Made by a program: the position numbers and the translations under genes. From Planctomycetota bacterium (GTDB taxonomy: Bacteria > Planctomycetota > OFTM77): DNA of 64,000 nt. Location: assembly GCA_029260795.1 (NCBI GenBank), contig JAJDCO010000149.1, positions 195,814-259,813 on the forward strand, in the 5' to 3' direction. The notes under the pieces were generated by a model. It was given only the letters and a program-made list of their open reading frames with translations, was not told the origin of the DNA and ran no database searches. Shown here one piece after another: positions 36,119 through 45,012 of the stretch (position 1 is the first letter of the stretch; every line of letters starts with the position of its first letter).

Positions 36119-36132
36119 GGGAAGGCTGCCGC

Positions 36133-36753
36133 TCAGGCCGTCTCTTCTGCCGCCTTCTCGCCGCGGTCTTCCTTGCGCCAAGCGATGTAGTCGCCGAGCT
36201 GCGGGAGGGCGAACCAACCGTTCTCCTCGGCGTTCTCCGGCAGCGGAACGATCTCGAGGTGATGCACGTCTTCGGCCAGCGTCACTTCGCCCAAACCCGT
36301 CTCGAGAAGCTGAAAGCAGGCGGCGAGGAAGTCATCGTCCTCGGCCGACTCCTCGGTGGGGGACGACAGGCGCAGGCCCAGCGCATTCGGGTCTTCGTCG
36401 GACTCGAGTGGCATGAACCAGATGTCGTCGGGGTCGAGCTGCCAGTCACCGTACTCGGCGATGAAGTCGAACCCGCGGGCTGGCTTCAGGGCGAGGATGC
36501 GCCAGCCTTCGAGCTTCGGGGCCTCGGCCACCAGAGCCCGCACGCGGTCAAACATCTCGCGGTCTCCCTCAGCCGAGATGATCAGCTCGGTGACCCCGTC
36601 GGGTTGAGTGCCGATCTCGAAGCCGAGCTCGTCACACACCGACTCGAGCTGGTCGAGCAGCTCGTCGAGCACGGTCTCTTCTTCGGAGTCGTCGAGTTGA
36701 CGGAGCTGTGCCTCGTGAGCGACGAACCAGGACCAGAATTCAGACGCGTTCAT
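36133..36753 (-). CDS. Hypothetical acidic protein
   Basis: 206 residues from the ATG at 36753. It is strongly acidic, opens with MNASEFWSWFVAHEAQLRQL and contains GVTELIISAEGDREMF, VRALVAEAPKLEGWRILALK and PDDIWFMPLESDEDPNALGL. The same overall order (W-F helix, E-L-I-I-S-A-x-G strand, AP-x-L-x-G-W) occurs in uncharacterised proteins of Bacteroidota and Planctomycetota, but I know no function. It ends with a charged K-E-D-R-G-E-K tail. Followed 14 bases later by the GNAT gene. Confidence 0.75.
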   Translation of the reverse strand: MNASEFWSWFVAHEAQLRQLDDSEEETVLDELLDQLESVCDELGFEIGTQPDGVTELIISAEGDREMFDRVRALVAEAPKLEGWRILALKPARGFDFIAEYGDWQLDPDDIWFMPLESDEDPNALGLRLSSPTEESAEDDDFLAACFQLLETGLGEVTLAEDVHHLEIVPLPENAEENGWFALPQLGDYIAWRKEDRGEKAAEETA

Positions 36754-36986
36754 AGGGGCGGCCTTCGAGGGCAGGGTGTTCTTGGAATCGGAAGGGCTCC
36801 TTTCTAACACGTCCCGGGCAATGAAGGGACATCGCTTCTTCGGTGTCCGCTCTCCCTGCTGGGAGTGAGTGCTGGCTGGTGCTCAGAGCCCTCGAGGCGT
36901 AGGGTGAGGGCGACCGGGCCAATGGTCGAAACGGGGCGCCGACACAGAGGCCAGCCCCTCATTCCCACGGGAGTCGGAGAGTATCC

Positions 36987-37964
36987 ATGAAGCATTGCGT
37001 GTGGTTTGCGATCGTGATCTTCGCTTCCTCGCTGATGACGCTGGCGCCTGCCCAGGTGGCGACCAAGAAGCCCGCGAAGAAAGACCTCTACGACGAGACG
37101 GCGGATGCCGGTCAGCAGGTGGCGGCGGCTCTCGAGTCGGCGGCGCGGGACGAGCGGCGCGTGCTCATTCAATGGGGCGCCGATTGGTGCGGATGGTGCC
37201 ACCTGCTCTCGGGAACCTTCGAGAAGGACGCCGAGGTCCGGAGAAAGCTCCAGTACGAGTACGAGCACATTCACGTCGATGTCGGTCGCTTCGACAAGCA
37301 TCTCGACATCGCCGAGAAGTATGGCGCGCAGTTCAAGAAGGAAGGTGTGCCTTACCTCACCATTCTCGATGCCCGTGGAAACGTCATTGCCAATGCCGAG
37401 ACCGCGCAGTTCGAAGCCAAGGAAGAGGGTGTCCAGGCCCACGACCCCCTGCTCCTGCTCGAGTTCCTGACCGAGCACCAGGCGCCCTACCGCAAGGCCC
37501 AGGGCGTGCTCGATGCCGCGCTCGCCGACGCCAAAGCCAAGGAGCGGCGCGTCCTGCTGACCTTCGGCGCACCCTGGTGCGGCTGGTGCCACCGGCTCGA
37601 AGACTGGATGGCCACCCAGCCTGTCGCCGCTCTCCTGGCCGAGGACTTCGTGACGGTCAAGGTGGACGTCGATCGGACGGTCGGCGGCAAAGAGCTACTC
37701 GCTCAATACCGCAAGAGCGAGGGAGGCGGTATTCCCTGGTTCGTGTTCCTCGAGCCGAATGGTGAGATCGTGGTCACCAGCGACGGACCGGCAGGCAACT
37801 TGGGTTGTCCCTGGACGGACGAGGAGATCGCCGCCTTCGGGGACATCCTCGGAAAGGCCTGTCGCCGCCTCGATGCGACCGGCATCGCCAAGCTGCAGGA
37901 TCTTCTGCTCGCCGCTCGGAAGGCAGCCGAGGCCAAGCGAGCGGCCAACTCGGGCGGGGACTGA
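36987..37964 (+). CDS. Exported protein with two thioredoxin-like CGWC domains
   Basis: 325 residues, GGAGAG 8 bases upstream, signal peptide to about residue 23. Two consecutive thioredoxin-like domains: the first with WGADWCGWCH (Cys68, Cys71) and cis-Pro in GVPYLTILD, the second with FGAPWCGWCH (Cys198, Cys201) and cis-Pro in GIPWFVFLE. Each resembles the thioredoxin_7/DUF255-type fold used in disulfide reduction outside the cytoplasm. Two CGWC sites in one chain suggest a disulfide relay or a doubled reductase. The glycosylase gene follows after 12 bases. Confidence 0.85.
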   Translation: MKHCVWFAIVIFASSLMTLAPAQVATKKPAKKDLYDETADAGQQVAAALESAARDERRVLIQWGADWCGWCHLLSGTFEKDAEVRRKLQYEYEHIHVDVGRFDKHLDIAEKYGAQFKKEGVPYLTILDARGNVIANAETAQFEAKEEGVQAHDPLLLLEFLTEHQAPYRKAQGVLDAALADAKAKERRVLLTFGAPWCGWCHRLEDWMATQPVAALLAEDFVTVKVDVDRTVGGKELLAQYRKSEGGGIPWFVFLEPNGEIVVTSDGPAGNLGCPWTDEEIAAFGDILGKACRRLDATGIAKLQDLLLAARKAAEAKRAANSGGD

Positions 37965-37976
37965 TCGGCGCCCGTC

Positions 37977-38654
37977 GTGACGAAGAAGATCGAAGCGCTC
38001 CCGCGGGTCATTCGATCGCTGGAGCGCTTCTTCGGATCCCAACCGGCCTCACTCCCGACCGACCCGTTCCAGCTCGTGCTCTGGGAGAACGTCGCCTACC
38101 TCGCCAATGACGTGAAGCGTCGTGAGGCCTTCGCGCAGCTCGCCGACGAGATCGGTCTCGAGCCGGTGGCGATCCTGAATGCGTCCAAGAAGAAGCTCCA
38201 AGCCGTTACCGCGCGCGGCATTCTCAGCGAGCGCTTCGCCGAGAAGCTCCGAGAGGTGGCCCGTATTGCGATTGGCGAGCTGGGCGGCGACTTGGAGGCC
38301 ATCGTCCAAGGGCCGGTGCGCGAGGCGAAGAAGGCGCTCCGCCTCTTCCCGGGCATCGGGGAGCCGGGAGCCGAGAAGATCCTGCTCCTCGCCGCCGGGC
38401 AGCCCTTTCTCGCGCCGGACTCGAACGCGCTCCGCGTGCTCGAGCGACTCGGGCTGTGTCCCGACCAAGGGAGCTACGCCAAGACCTACAAAGCGGCGCG
38501 AGAGCTGGCAGCCGCACAGATTGGCGACGAGGTCGATCTGCTGAAGAGCGGTCATCATCTCTTGCGACGCCTCGGTCAAGAGATCTGCAAGAACAGCCGC
38601 CCGCGTTGTGAGGCGTGCCCGCTCGCGAAGAGCTGTCCGACCGCGCCGAAGTGA
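37977..38654 (+). CDS. Endonuclease III-like HhH-GPD DNA glycosylase with Fe-S cluster
   Basis: 225 residues from a GTG at 37977. The HhH motif is LFPGIGEPGAEKILLLA, the catalytic Asp lies in APDSNALRVLERLG, and a C-terminal 4Fe-4S loop has the spacing C-x6-C-x2-C-x5-C. In EndoIII the lysine that makes the enzyme a beta-lyase lies in P-G-V-G-R-K; here the aligned residue is Pro, so the protein is probably a monofunctional glycosylase or a MutY/AlkA-side variant. It removes damaged bases in base-excision repair; the lesion is not readable. It is 12 bases behind the thioredoxin gene. Confidence 0.8.
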   Translation: MTKKIEALPRVIRSLERFFGSQPASLPTDPFQLVLWENVAYLANDVKRREAFAQLADEIGLEPVAILNASKKKLQAVTARGILSERFAEKLREVARIAIGELGGDLEAIVQGPVREAKKALRLFPGIGEPGAEKILLLAAGQPFLAPDSNALRVLERLGLCPDQGSYAKTYKAARELAAAQIGDEVDLLKSGHHLLRRLGQEICKNSRPRCEACPLAKSCPTAPK

Positions 38655-39042
38655 GCCCGGCCGGGGGAAGAGTAGCGCCGGATGGCGGCCAACGAGTCGC
38701 AGTGCTTCTACGCCGCGGACGCCGTCCTTCGACGCCTTCCGCGATCTCGGCGTCAGCTCCGCTGCCTGAGTGGAGTTTCGTTGATTGGCAAATCACTGCA
38801 AGGCAGGCTCGCGGACGCACTCGTCGCAACCTCCAACCATTCAGCAGCCACGGGCTCGACAGGTCCGGTGGTGATCAGCAACACTGTACCGGGTGAGACT
38901 GTCTTTGCTGCGGCGTGGATTGCGGTCGAGGACTCGCCCGGGAACTGGGTGATTCGCTCGATCACACCCACGATCTGCTTCACGGCTCCCTGACCGACTG
39001 ATCTCTCACATCCCATTCGCCACTGCCGACAGGTCTGATCCC
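38655..39042. other. Gap with repeat copies and a possible gene remnant
   Basis: About 390 bases. It holds a copy of the GGCGTCAGCTCCGCTGCCT repeat (38749-38767, identical to 15420-15438 reversed) and CGCGGACGCACTC (38810-38822). A plus-strand frame ending at 38993 reads STGPVVISNTVPGETVFAAA, then WIAVEDSPGNW, which looks like the tail of a secreted beta-rich protein. It has no credible start and is most likely a remnant or chance. Confidence 0.45.
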
Positions 39043-41634
39043 ATGATGAAGCGAATCTCGACCACTCTGCTGTTTCTGGCGGTCCTCCCCACCTTCTCGC
39101 CGCTCGGGCGGTGCGCACAGCCGCTCTCGAAATCAGTACCAGCCGAAGGGGCGCGACGAGGCGGTCCCCTGGAGGACGCGAAGCACTCGGGGCCTGTCTC
39201 GCATTCGGATGCCACGAGTAGGCTTCACCGCTTGCCGATGGCATTCCTCGAGAACCGCGGCCAATGGCCCGCTCCCTATCGGTTCCTGGCTCGGCGTGGT
39301 CCGATGTCGATCGGGCTTCGAGAGACGGGAGTCGACCTGAGACTCGTGCGGCGGGACGAGGGAGGCGCCTACCGTACCGTCTCGGTACCGATCGAGTTCG
39401 AGGCGTGCGCCGAGAATGCCGCCATTCGACCCGAGCGGGTCGCAGCCGGGCGTTACAACTTCTTCGTCGGGTCCGACCCCGAGCGGTGGCGAACGGGTGT
39501 GCGGGGCTTTCGTGAGGTGACGTATCCCGAGCTCTACGAGGGGGTCGATCTGCGCTGGCGAGAGGGGGCGGGCACGATCGAGTACGATCTGATTTGTCGC
39601 GCGGGCTCGGACCTCGCCCAAGTCCGGTTCCGGTGCGCGGGCATCGAAGGGCTCGAGATCGATCGGGACGGGAGTCTCTTGCTGAAGACGGCCTGGGGCC
39701 CCGTTCGCCAGAAGCCTCCGACCTCGTGGTACGAGTCGAGAAATGGCGATCGGCATTCGGTCGCGGTGCGATTCCGGAAGATCGACGAGGAGCGTTACGG
39801 ATTCGCAGTTGCGGATCTCCGAGACCTTCGCCTCGTGGTCGACCCCGGCCTCGAGTGGTCCACGACGCTGGGCGGCAGCAATGGCGATGGGATCGACGAT
39901 GTGGCGGGCGACGAGGAGGGTGCACCGACGGTGTTGGGCTCGACCTACTCTTGGGACTTCCCGGTGACCGAGGGGGCCTACGACGAGACGTATGACGTCC
40001 TCTATAACTCGGAGCTCTTCATCACGCGATTGACTCGCGATGGATCGGGCCTCGTCTACTCGACTTTCCTCGGAGGCGGGCACGACGAAGCCGCTTATTC
40101 CATAGACGTCGACGACTTCGGCGCGGCCTACGTACTCGGCCAAACGCAGTCGCAGGACTTCCCCATCACGCCAGGCGCCTTCCAGCCAACGAGACCTCGC
40201 TCGCCTTTCAAGACGCGTTTCGTGACCAAGCTGGCCCCGGGTGGAGACAAGCTCGAGTACTCCACCTTCTTCAATGAGACCGTCCTGCATGAGATCTCGG
40301 CGATGAGCGATGGGTCCGTCGCCCTCGCGGGTGCCTCCTGGGGCAACTCCCCGACCAGCCCGGGCGCCTTCAATGAATCCTACAACGGCGGTTGCATGAC
40401 GTTCCTCGGCGGCGACGCCTACGTCGCTATCCTCGATCCGCTCGGCTCCCGGTTGGTCTATGGCACCTATTTCGGAGGCACGAGCTGCGACGGCGTCTGG
40501 GGCATGGCGGTGAACGGAGAGAAGATCGTGATCGGCGGCTACACCGCCTCGACCGATCTCCCGGTCACGCCGAACGCCTTCGACTCGACGTTGAACGACA
40601 ACTACCAGGGCCAGGGCGACGCCTTCGTGGCCGTTCTCGCGCCCTTCGATGCTCAGCCGCTCAAGCTCTGCACCTACATCGGCGGCACCTATGGGGACCG
40701 GGTCGATGCGGTCGGGTTGGATGACGACGGCCGCGCCTATGCGGCCGGGCAAACCGTCTCGTTCGACTTTCCGGTGACACCGGGCGCCTTCGACACGACC
40801 TTCGATGGATCCGGGCCGTGGCTCATCCGCGACGGCTTCGTGCTTCGGCTGAGCTCCGACGGTACTCAGCTCGAATACTCGACGTTCCTGGGAGGCACGG
40901 GCAGCGAGTACCCCTGGGCTCTGACCGTCGAGCCCTGGGGTACGGTCACGGTCTGTGGAACGACCGATTCCTTCGACTTCCCGACCACGCCCGAGGCGGC
41001 CCAGCCGTTCTTCAACGGCGGTGGCGGTGTCGCGGGCGGCGATGCCTTCATCTCGCGGCTGAATGCCTCGGGATCCGGTTTGCTCTACTCGACCTTCCTC
41101 GGAGGCAGCGGTGGATCCTGGTACGGCGAAAGGCCCTGGGGAATCTTCGCCGACCGAAGAGCGCGGGTCGTCGTCGCCGGGATCACCGAGTCCAAGGATT
41201 TCCCGACCACCCCGAACGCCTTGCCGTACCCGGGTGAAGGCTTCATCACCAAGATCAACCCGGGACCCTTTCTGAGCTACACCGGCACACCGACCGACGG
41301 TGCGCTCTTTCGCTTCGACGTTGCAGCGGCACCCACCGGCCGCCAAGGCGCTCTGGCTCAGGTCGTCGTGAGCTGTTCCGGCACGGCCGGAATGATCCTG
41401 CCGGGCGGACTCACCCTGTCACTGACACAAGATGCCTGCACGGACCTGTCGCTTCGACTGGGCGGCGTCCTGCGGTGTTCGCTAGACCCGAAAGACGGAT
41501 CGGGACACACCAAGGGGCTCGCCTTTCCTGCCGTGCCCGTCGGTCGAATTCTGCATGCTGCCGCCATCATCTGGGACGGTGCCTCGGGTGACGTGCTGAC
41601 CGTCAGTGACGCCGTGGCGCTGACGGTTCGGTAG
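39043..41634 (+). CDS. Large SBBP-repeat surface protein
   Basis: 863 residues with a signal peptide (ISTTLLFLAVLPTFSPLGRC). Residues about 60-265 form the DUF7948-type N-terminal domain (FLENRGQWPAPYRFLARRG, LRWREGAGTIEYDLICRAGS). From about 280, SBBP beta-propeller repeats recur, built on F-P-x-T-P-G-A-F and L-x-Y-S-T-(F/Y)-L-G-G: DFPVTEGAYDETYD, DFPITPGAFQPTRP, LVYGTYFGGTSCDG, LEYSTFLGGTGSEYPWALTV. A beta-sandwich of about 100 residues closes it. Such proteins are secreted or surface-bound and probably adhere or bind glycans. Monocistronic. Confidence 0.9.
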   Translation: MMKRISTTLLFLAVLPTFSPLGRCAQPLSKSVPAEGARRGGPLEDAKHSGPVSHSDATSRLHRLPMAFLENRGQWPAPYRFLARRGPMSIGLRETGVDLRLVRRDEGGAYRTVSVPIEFEACAENAAIRPERVAAGRYNFFVGSDPERWRTGVRGFREVTYPELYEGVDLRWREGAGTIEYDLICRAGSDLAQVRFRCAGIEGLEIDRDGSLLLKTAWGPVRQKPPTSWYESRNGDRHSVAVRFRKIDEERYGFAVADLRDLRLVVDPGLEWSTTLGGSNGDGIDDVAGDEEGAPTVLGSTYSWDFPVTEGAYDETYDVLYNSELFITRLTRDGSGLVYSTFLGGGHDEAAYSIDVDDFGAAYVLGQTQSQDFPITPGAFQPTRPRSPFKTRFVTKLAPGGDKLEYSTFFNETVLHEISAMSDGSVALAGASWGNSPTSPGAFNESYNGGCMTFLGGDAYVAILDPLGSRLVYGTYFGGTSCDGVWGMAVNGEKIVIGGYTASTDLPVTPNAFDSTLNDNYQGQGDAFVAVLAPFDAQPLKLCTYIGGTYGDRVDAVGLDDDGRAYAAGQTVSFDFPVTPGAFDTTFDGSGPWLIRDGFVLRLSSDGTQLEYSTFLGGTGSEYPWALTVEPWGTVTVCGTTDSFDFPTTPEAAQPFFNGGGGVAGGDAFISRLNASGSGLLYSTFLGGSGGSWYGERPWGIFADRRARVVVAGITESKDFPTTPNALPYPGEGFITKINPGPFLSYTGTPTDGALFRFDVAAAPTGRQGALAQVVVSCSGTAGMILPGGLTLSLTQDACTDLSLRLGGVLRCSLDPKDGSGHTKGLAFPAVPVGRILHAAAIIWDGASGDVLTVSDAVALTVR

Positions 41635-41664
41635 CTCTCCCACGCCTTCGGCCAACCGCGCGGC

Positions 41665-43185
41665 TCACCGATACACCCCGGTAGCGGGATCGCGTTTCAA
41701 GCGACCTTCGTGCTGCTCCCACCAGGCGAGCCACCGATCCAACGCCTCCCGGTTGGCGGGCGCCTGCGGGTCTTCGAGGGCGTCGAAGCCGAGCTCGACT
41801 CCGGTCGACCGCCGCAGGATGCTGACGGCTTCTTCGCGGACGAAGGGGTCGTCGCCATGCTCGAGGATGTGCAAGAGCGACTCGAAGCCGAATGCGTCGC
41901 CCAGCTCGAGCAACGCGTGCGCCGTCGCGAGCTCGAGCTCGTCGCTCTGCTCGCGATCGAGGTGGCGACGTAGGGCGCGGCTGGCCGTGGGTCCGCCGAT
42001 CTCACCGATGAGCTCGATGACCGTGCGGCGCACGCCGACGTCGAGATCCTCGAGCAGCGATTCGAGGTGGACGAGCGCCGGTGCTCCGAAGCGCGCCGCC
42101 AGAGCACGAGCGGTGGCGCTTCGCTCGGCCGGGAACTCGCTCTGCAGGGCTCGCACCATGTCTTCGAGCTTGCGTGCGCCCGGCTCGGGACGGGGCCCGT
42201 CGGAGGCTTTTCCACTCGGCGCGCGCACGAGCTGGACATGCGCGAGGTGATCGTAGGCGGTGAGCGCGGTGAGCGGCAGAGCGGGAGCCGCCAACACCAG
42301 GAATCCGATCGGGAGCCAGCGACGTCCGCGCTCGCCGGTCACCACCGCCAGACCATAGTGCAGGGCCAGCGCGACGGCGACGGCCGGCCCGATCGGGAGC
42401 GAGATCTCCCAGCAGAGCCAGGCACCGAGCGTAGCTCCAGACAAGGCGACGGCGATGGCGGTTCGGGTCGCGGGCGCCCAGCGGTCGTGGAGACGGAGCC
42501 CCGTCAAGCCGGGCAGCACCAAGAAGGCGAAGGCGAGCAGGAGGCCGCCGGCGTACAAGCTCACCGACAGGGCGGCTCCGATGATCAAATGAAGTAACCA
42601 GCTCCAGTGTCCGGCGCGGTACCCGAGCGTGCGAGCCGTTTCCTCGTCGAAGGAGCAGAGCAGGAAGACCTTGTGGAACAGCGCCAGCACGGTGAGCAGT
42701 AACACCGTCGTGACGACGGTCAGGTCCAGGCGAGCGTCGCTGATGTACACCACGCTACCCGCCAGAATCTGATGCAGCTCCTCGAGCCCCTGGGCGCTCT
42801 TGGAGACGAAGATCAGCGCCAGGCCGCCGGCCACGACGTAGCCGACGCCGATCGTGCCCTCGGAAGGGACGCGAGATTCTCGCGAGCGCCAGGCGAACAG
42901 GGTCATGCCGGCCAAGGCGAAGAGCAATCCGAGCGCGATGGGACCGACTTGCAGGAACCACGGGTCGTGCTCGGCACCATGCTCGCGGTGGATGCCCAAG
43001 ACGGAGGCGAGGAAGAAGGCGAAGGCGATGCCACCGGCCGAGGCCTCCGAGACCGCGATGGCCACGAACACGATGCGGCGGAGCAGCACGAAGAGCCCGA
43101 GCGTGGCACAGAGCAAGCCCAGGCAGACCGTCGCCAGGTAGCTGGCCGGAAGCGCTTCGAAGGGATGGAGGAGCTCGTACAGCAT
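41665..43185 (-). CDS. ZnuB-type ABC metal permease fused to HEAT repeats
   Basis: 506 residues from the ATG at 43185, 7 bases after the stop of the ATPase gene. Residues 1 to about 318 are an ABC-3 (ZnuB/MntB-type) permease with 8-9 membrane helices, including ISDARLDLTVVTTVLLLTVL, SFDEETARTLGYRAG and LAFAFLVLPGLTGLRL. Residues about 338-465 form HEAT/Armadillo-like repeats (LESLLEDLDVGVRRTVIELI, ASRALRRHLDREQSDELELA, LLHILEHGDDPFVREEAVSI). Ordinary ZnuB is about 260-290 residues with no such tail, so the cytoplasmic HEAT domain is an unusual addition. Last gene of the operon. Confidence 0.9.
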   Translation of the reverse strand: MLYELLHPFEALPASYLATVCLGLLCATLGLFVLLRRIVFVAIAVSEASAGGIAFAFFLASVLGIHREHGAEHDPWFLQVGPIALGLLFALAGMTLFAWRSRESRVPSEGTIGVGYVVAGGLALIFVSKSAQGLEELHQILAGSVVYISDARLDLTVVTTVLLLTVLALFHKVFLLCSFDEETARTLGYRAGHWSWLLHLIIGAALSVSLYAGGLLLAFAFLVLPGLTGLRLHDRWAPATRTAIAVALSGATLGAWLCWEISLPIGPAVAVALALHYGLAVVTGERGRRWLPIGFLVLAAPALPLTALTAYDHLAHVQLVRAPSGKASDGPRPEPGARKLEDMVRALQSEFPAERSATARALAARFGAPALVHLESLLEDLDVGVRRTVIELIGEIGGPTASRALRRHLDREQSDELELATAHALLELGDAFGFESLLHILEHGDDPFVREEAVSILRRSTGVELGFDALEDPQAPANREALDRWLAWWEQHEGRLKRDPATGVYR

Positions 43186-43192
43186 TCGGGTC

Positions 43193-43954
43193 TCAGCGCT
43201 CCGGCGCGGCGTGGTAGACGACGGCGCGGCGACCGTCGACGGTCTCGACGGCGACCCGGCGCCCGTAGATTCGCGAGAGCTGATCACCCGTCAGCAGCGA
43301 CTCGGTCGCTCCGATCGTCAGGCGACCCTCGTGGAGGATCGCGAGTCGGTCGGCATAGTTGGCCACGATATTGAGGAGGTGCGTCACCATCACGATCGTC
43401 ACCCCGTGCTCGTGGCGAACCGTTCGCAGCAGGTCGAGGATCTCCGACTCGCCGCCGATGTCGAGGTCGTTGGTCGGCTCGTCGAGCACGAGCACGGCCG
43501 GCTCACCGACCAAGGCGCGCGCCAGCAGACAGCGCTGCTGTTGACCCCCCGACAGGTCGCGATAAGGGAGTGCGGCGAGGGCGGCGATGCCGACGCGCTC
43601 GAGGGCGGCCGCGACCCGTTGATGATGTTGGGGGCGAGGGCGGCGGACCAGGCCGATCTCGGGGTAAAGACCCATCAGGACGACGTCGGCGACCGTGAGC
43701 GGGAAGACGCCGTCGAGCTGGCGCCGCTGGGGCACGTAGCCGAGTGTCGTTTCCGGGCCCGGCCGCAGAAGGGTGCCGTGAAGCGGACGCAGCATGCCGA
43801 GCAGCCCGCGCAGAATGGTCGTCTTGCCGGCGCCGTTGGGACCGACGAGCCCGAGGAAGTCCCCGGGCTCGACGGTGAAGGTGACGTGCTCGACCACCGC
43901 GCGGCCGCGGTAGCCGAGTGCCACGTCGTCGAACTGGAAGACCGGCGGCGCCAT
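43193..43954 (-). CDS. znuC: ZnuC-type ABC transporter ATPase
   Basis: 253 residues. Walker A GPNGAGKT at 38-45, signature LSGGQQQR at 134-141, Walker B VLVLDEP at 154-160 and the switch His in MVTHLLNIV. It powers metal import through the ZnuB-type permease. The gene starts one base after the stop of the binding-protein gene and is followed by the permease gene. Zinc is favoured over manganese because of the whole operon, including the outer-membrane and His/Cys-rich partners, but the metal is not proven by this sequence. Confidence 0.9.
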   Translation of the reverse strand: MAPPVFQFDDVALGYRGRAVVEHVTFTVEPGDFLGLVGPNGAGKTTILRGLLGMLRPLHGTLLRPGPETTLGYVPQRRQLDGVFPLTVADVVLMGLYPEIGLVRRPRPQHHQRVAAALERVGIAALAALPYRDLSGGQQQRCLLARALVGEPAVLVLDEPTNDLDIGGESEILDLLRTVRHEHGVTIVMVTHLLNIVANYADRLAILHEGRLTIGATESLLTGDQLSRIYGRRVAVETVDGRRAVVYHAAPER

Positions 43955-43955
43955 G

Positions 43956-44990
43956 TCAGTCGTACACCCGCGCGAGCATGATGTCGATCAGGCTCGGGTA
44001 GTCGGGGCACTCGGGGGTGGCATCGACATCGGTGGGCACGGCGATCGCCTCCGCGCCGATCCGCTCCGCGATCGATCGGGTCTTCGTGCTCGAGTAGTAG
44101 GGCGCGTGGATCACGTGCTTCACACCGGCCTGCTGGGCGTTCTTGACGAGCTCATCGAGGTGGCTGTTCGAAGGCTCGACGCCGGGCTTCTCCTCGATCT
44201 CGCCGACCACCCGGATGCCGAAGGCTTCCTCGAAGTACGGCCACATTCGATGGTAGACGACGACGGGCATTCCCCGCTTCGGATACGCCTTGCCCAGCCA
44301 GCCCCCGAGCCGATCGGCGAGCTTTTCACCTCGGTAGTCGCGCTGGAGAAAGTCGAAGAGCGTGCCGGCGCGGTGGTAGCGCTCCAGCCGTCGTCCGGTG
44401 ATCAGCTCGCACAGCTCGGCGCCGTAGAGCCGCTCGTGGATCATCTTGCGGAGCGTCTCCACGTTCTGCTCGTACTCGGCGGCGTGGCTTGGGTCGATGC
44501 GGCTCAATGCGGCGGCGATGTTCTCCCCCTCGACGATGACGTTGAGGGGGTGGAGCCAGATGTGCGGGTTGCCTTGCGGATGGATGTCGCCCTGGGCTCG
44601 CGTGACGTTCGCGGGCACCTGGAGCACGGGCACACCGCGTCCGGCGAACACATGGCCGATCGCACCGCGTCGCACGCGGGCGTTGCGCGCACCATCCAGC
44701 ACCCGCTGCGCCCAGAGCTCGAGGCTCATGCCGACCTCCACGAAGAGATCGGCCTTGGCCACCTCTTGCATGAGGATCGGGGTGGGCAGGATCCGGTGCG
44801 GGTCGTTGTAGCCGCGACCAACGGCCGTCGCCTCGACGCGCTCGCCGCCGACCTGCTCGGCGACCCAGGCGAGGTGGGGCAGCGTCGTGACGACACGGAG
44901 GGTCTCTTGCGACGGCTCGGCGTCGGCATCCGGAATCGTGACCGGGAGACCGCTGAGAACGAGAGTCGAGAGGAGAGAGATCAGGTTCAT
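43956..44990 (-). CDS. znuA: ZnuA-type periplasmic metal-binding protein
   Basis: 344 residues from the ATG at 44990 (AGGA 9 bases upstream), with a signal peptide to about residue 24. Cluster 9 binding-protein ligands are present: His39 (TTLPHLAWV), His65 (YNDPHRILPTP), His143 (NPHIWLHP) and a later VVYHRMWPYF with an acidic residue after it. This binds Zn2+ or Mn2+ in the periplasm and hands it to the ZnuBC-type transporter downstream. The His-rich loop typical of E. coli ZnuA is missing. Confidence 0.9.
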   Translation of the reverse strand: MNLISLLSTLVLSGLPVTIPDADAEPSQETLRVVTTLPHLAWVAEQVGGERVEATAVGRGYNDPHRILPTPILMQEVAKADLFVEVGMSLELWAQRVLDGARNARVRRGAIGHVFAGRGVPVLQVPANVTRAQGDIHPQGNPHIWLHPLNVIVEGENIAAALSRIDPSHAAEYEQNVETLRKMIHERLYGAELCELITGRRLERYHRAGTLFDFLQRDYRGEKLADRLGGWLGKAYPKRGMPVVVYHRMWPYFEEAFGIRVVGEIEEKPGVEPSNSHLDELVKNAQQAGVKHVIHAPYYSSTKTRSIAERIGAEAIAVPTDVDATPECPDYPSLIDIMLARVYD

Positions 44991-45012
44991 CGTTCGCTTC
45001 CTGTGACGGCGT

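Noticed and set aside
36804-37592. Minus-strand open frame of 262 codons
   Set aside because: Antisense to the double-thioredoxin gene with both CGWC motifs intact.
39133-41346. A 737-codon open frame on the minus strand
   Set aside because: Antisense to the SBBP protein gene, which shows clear repeats.
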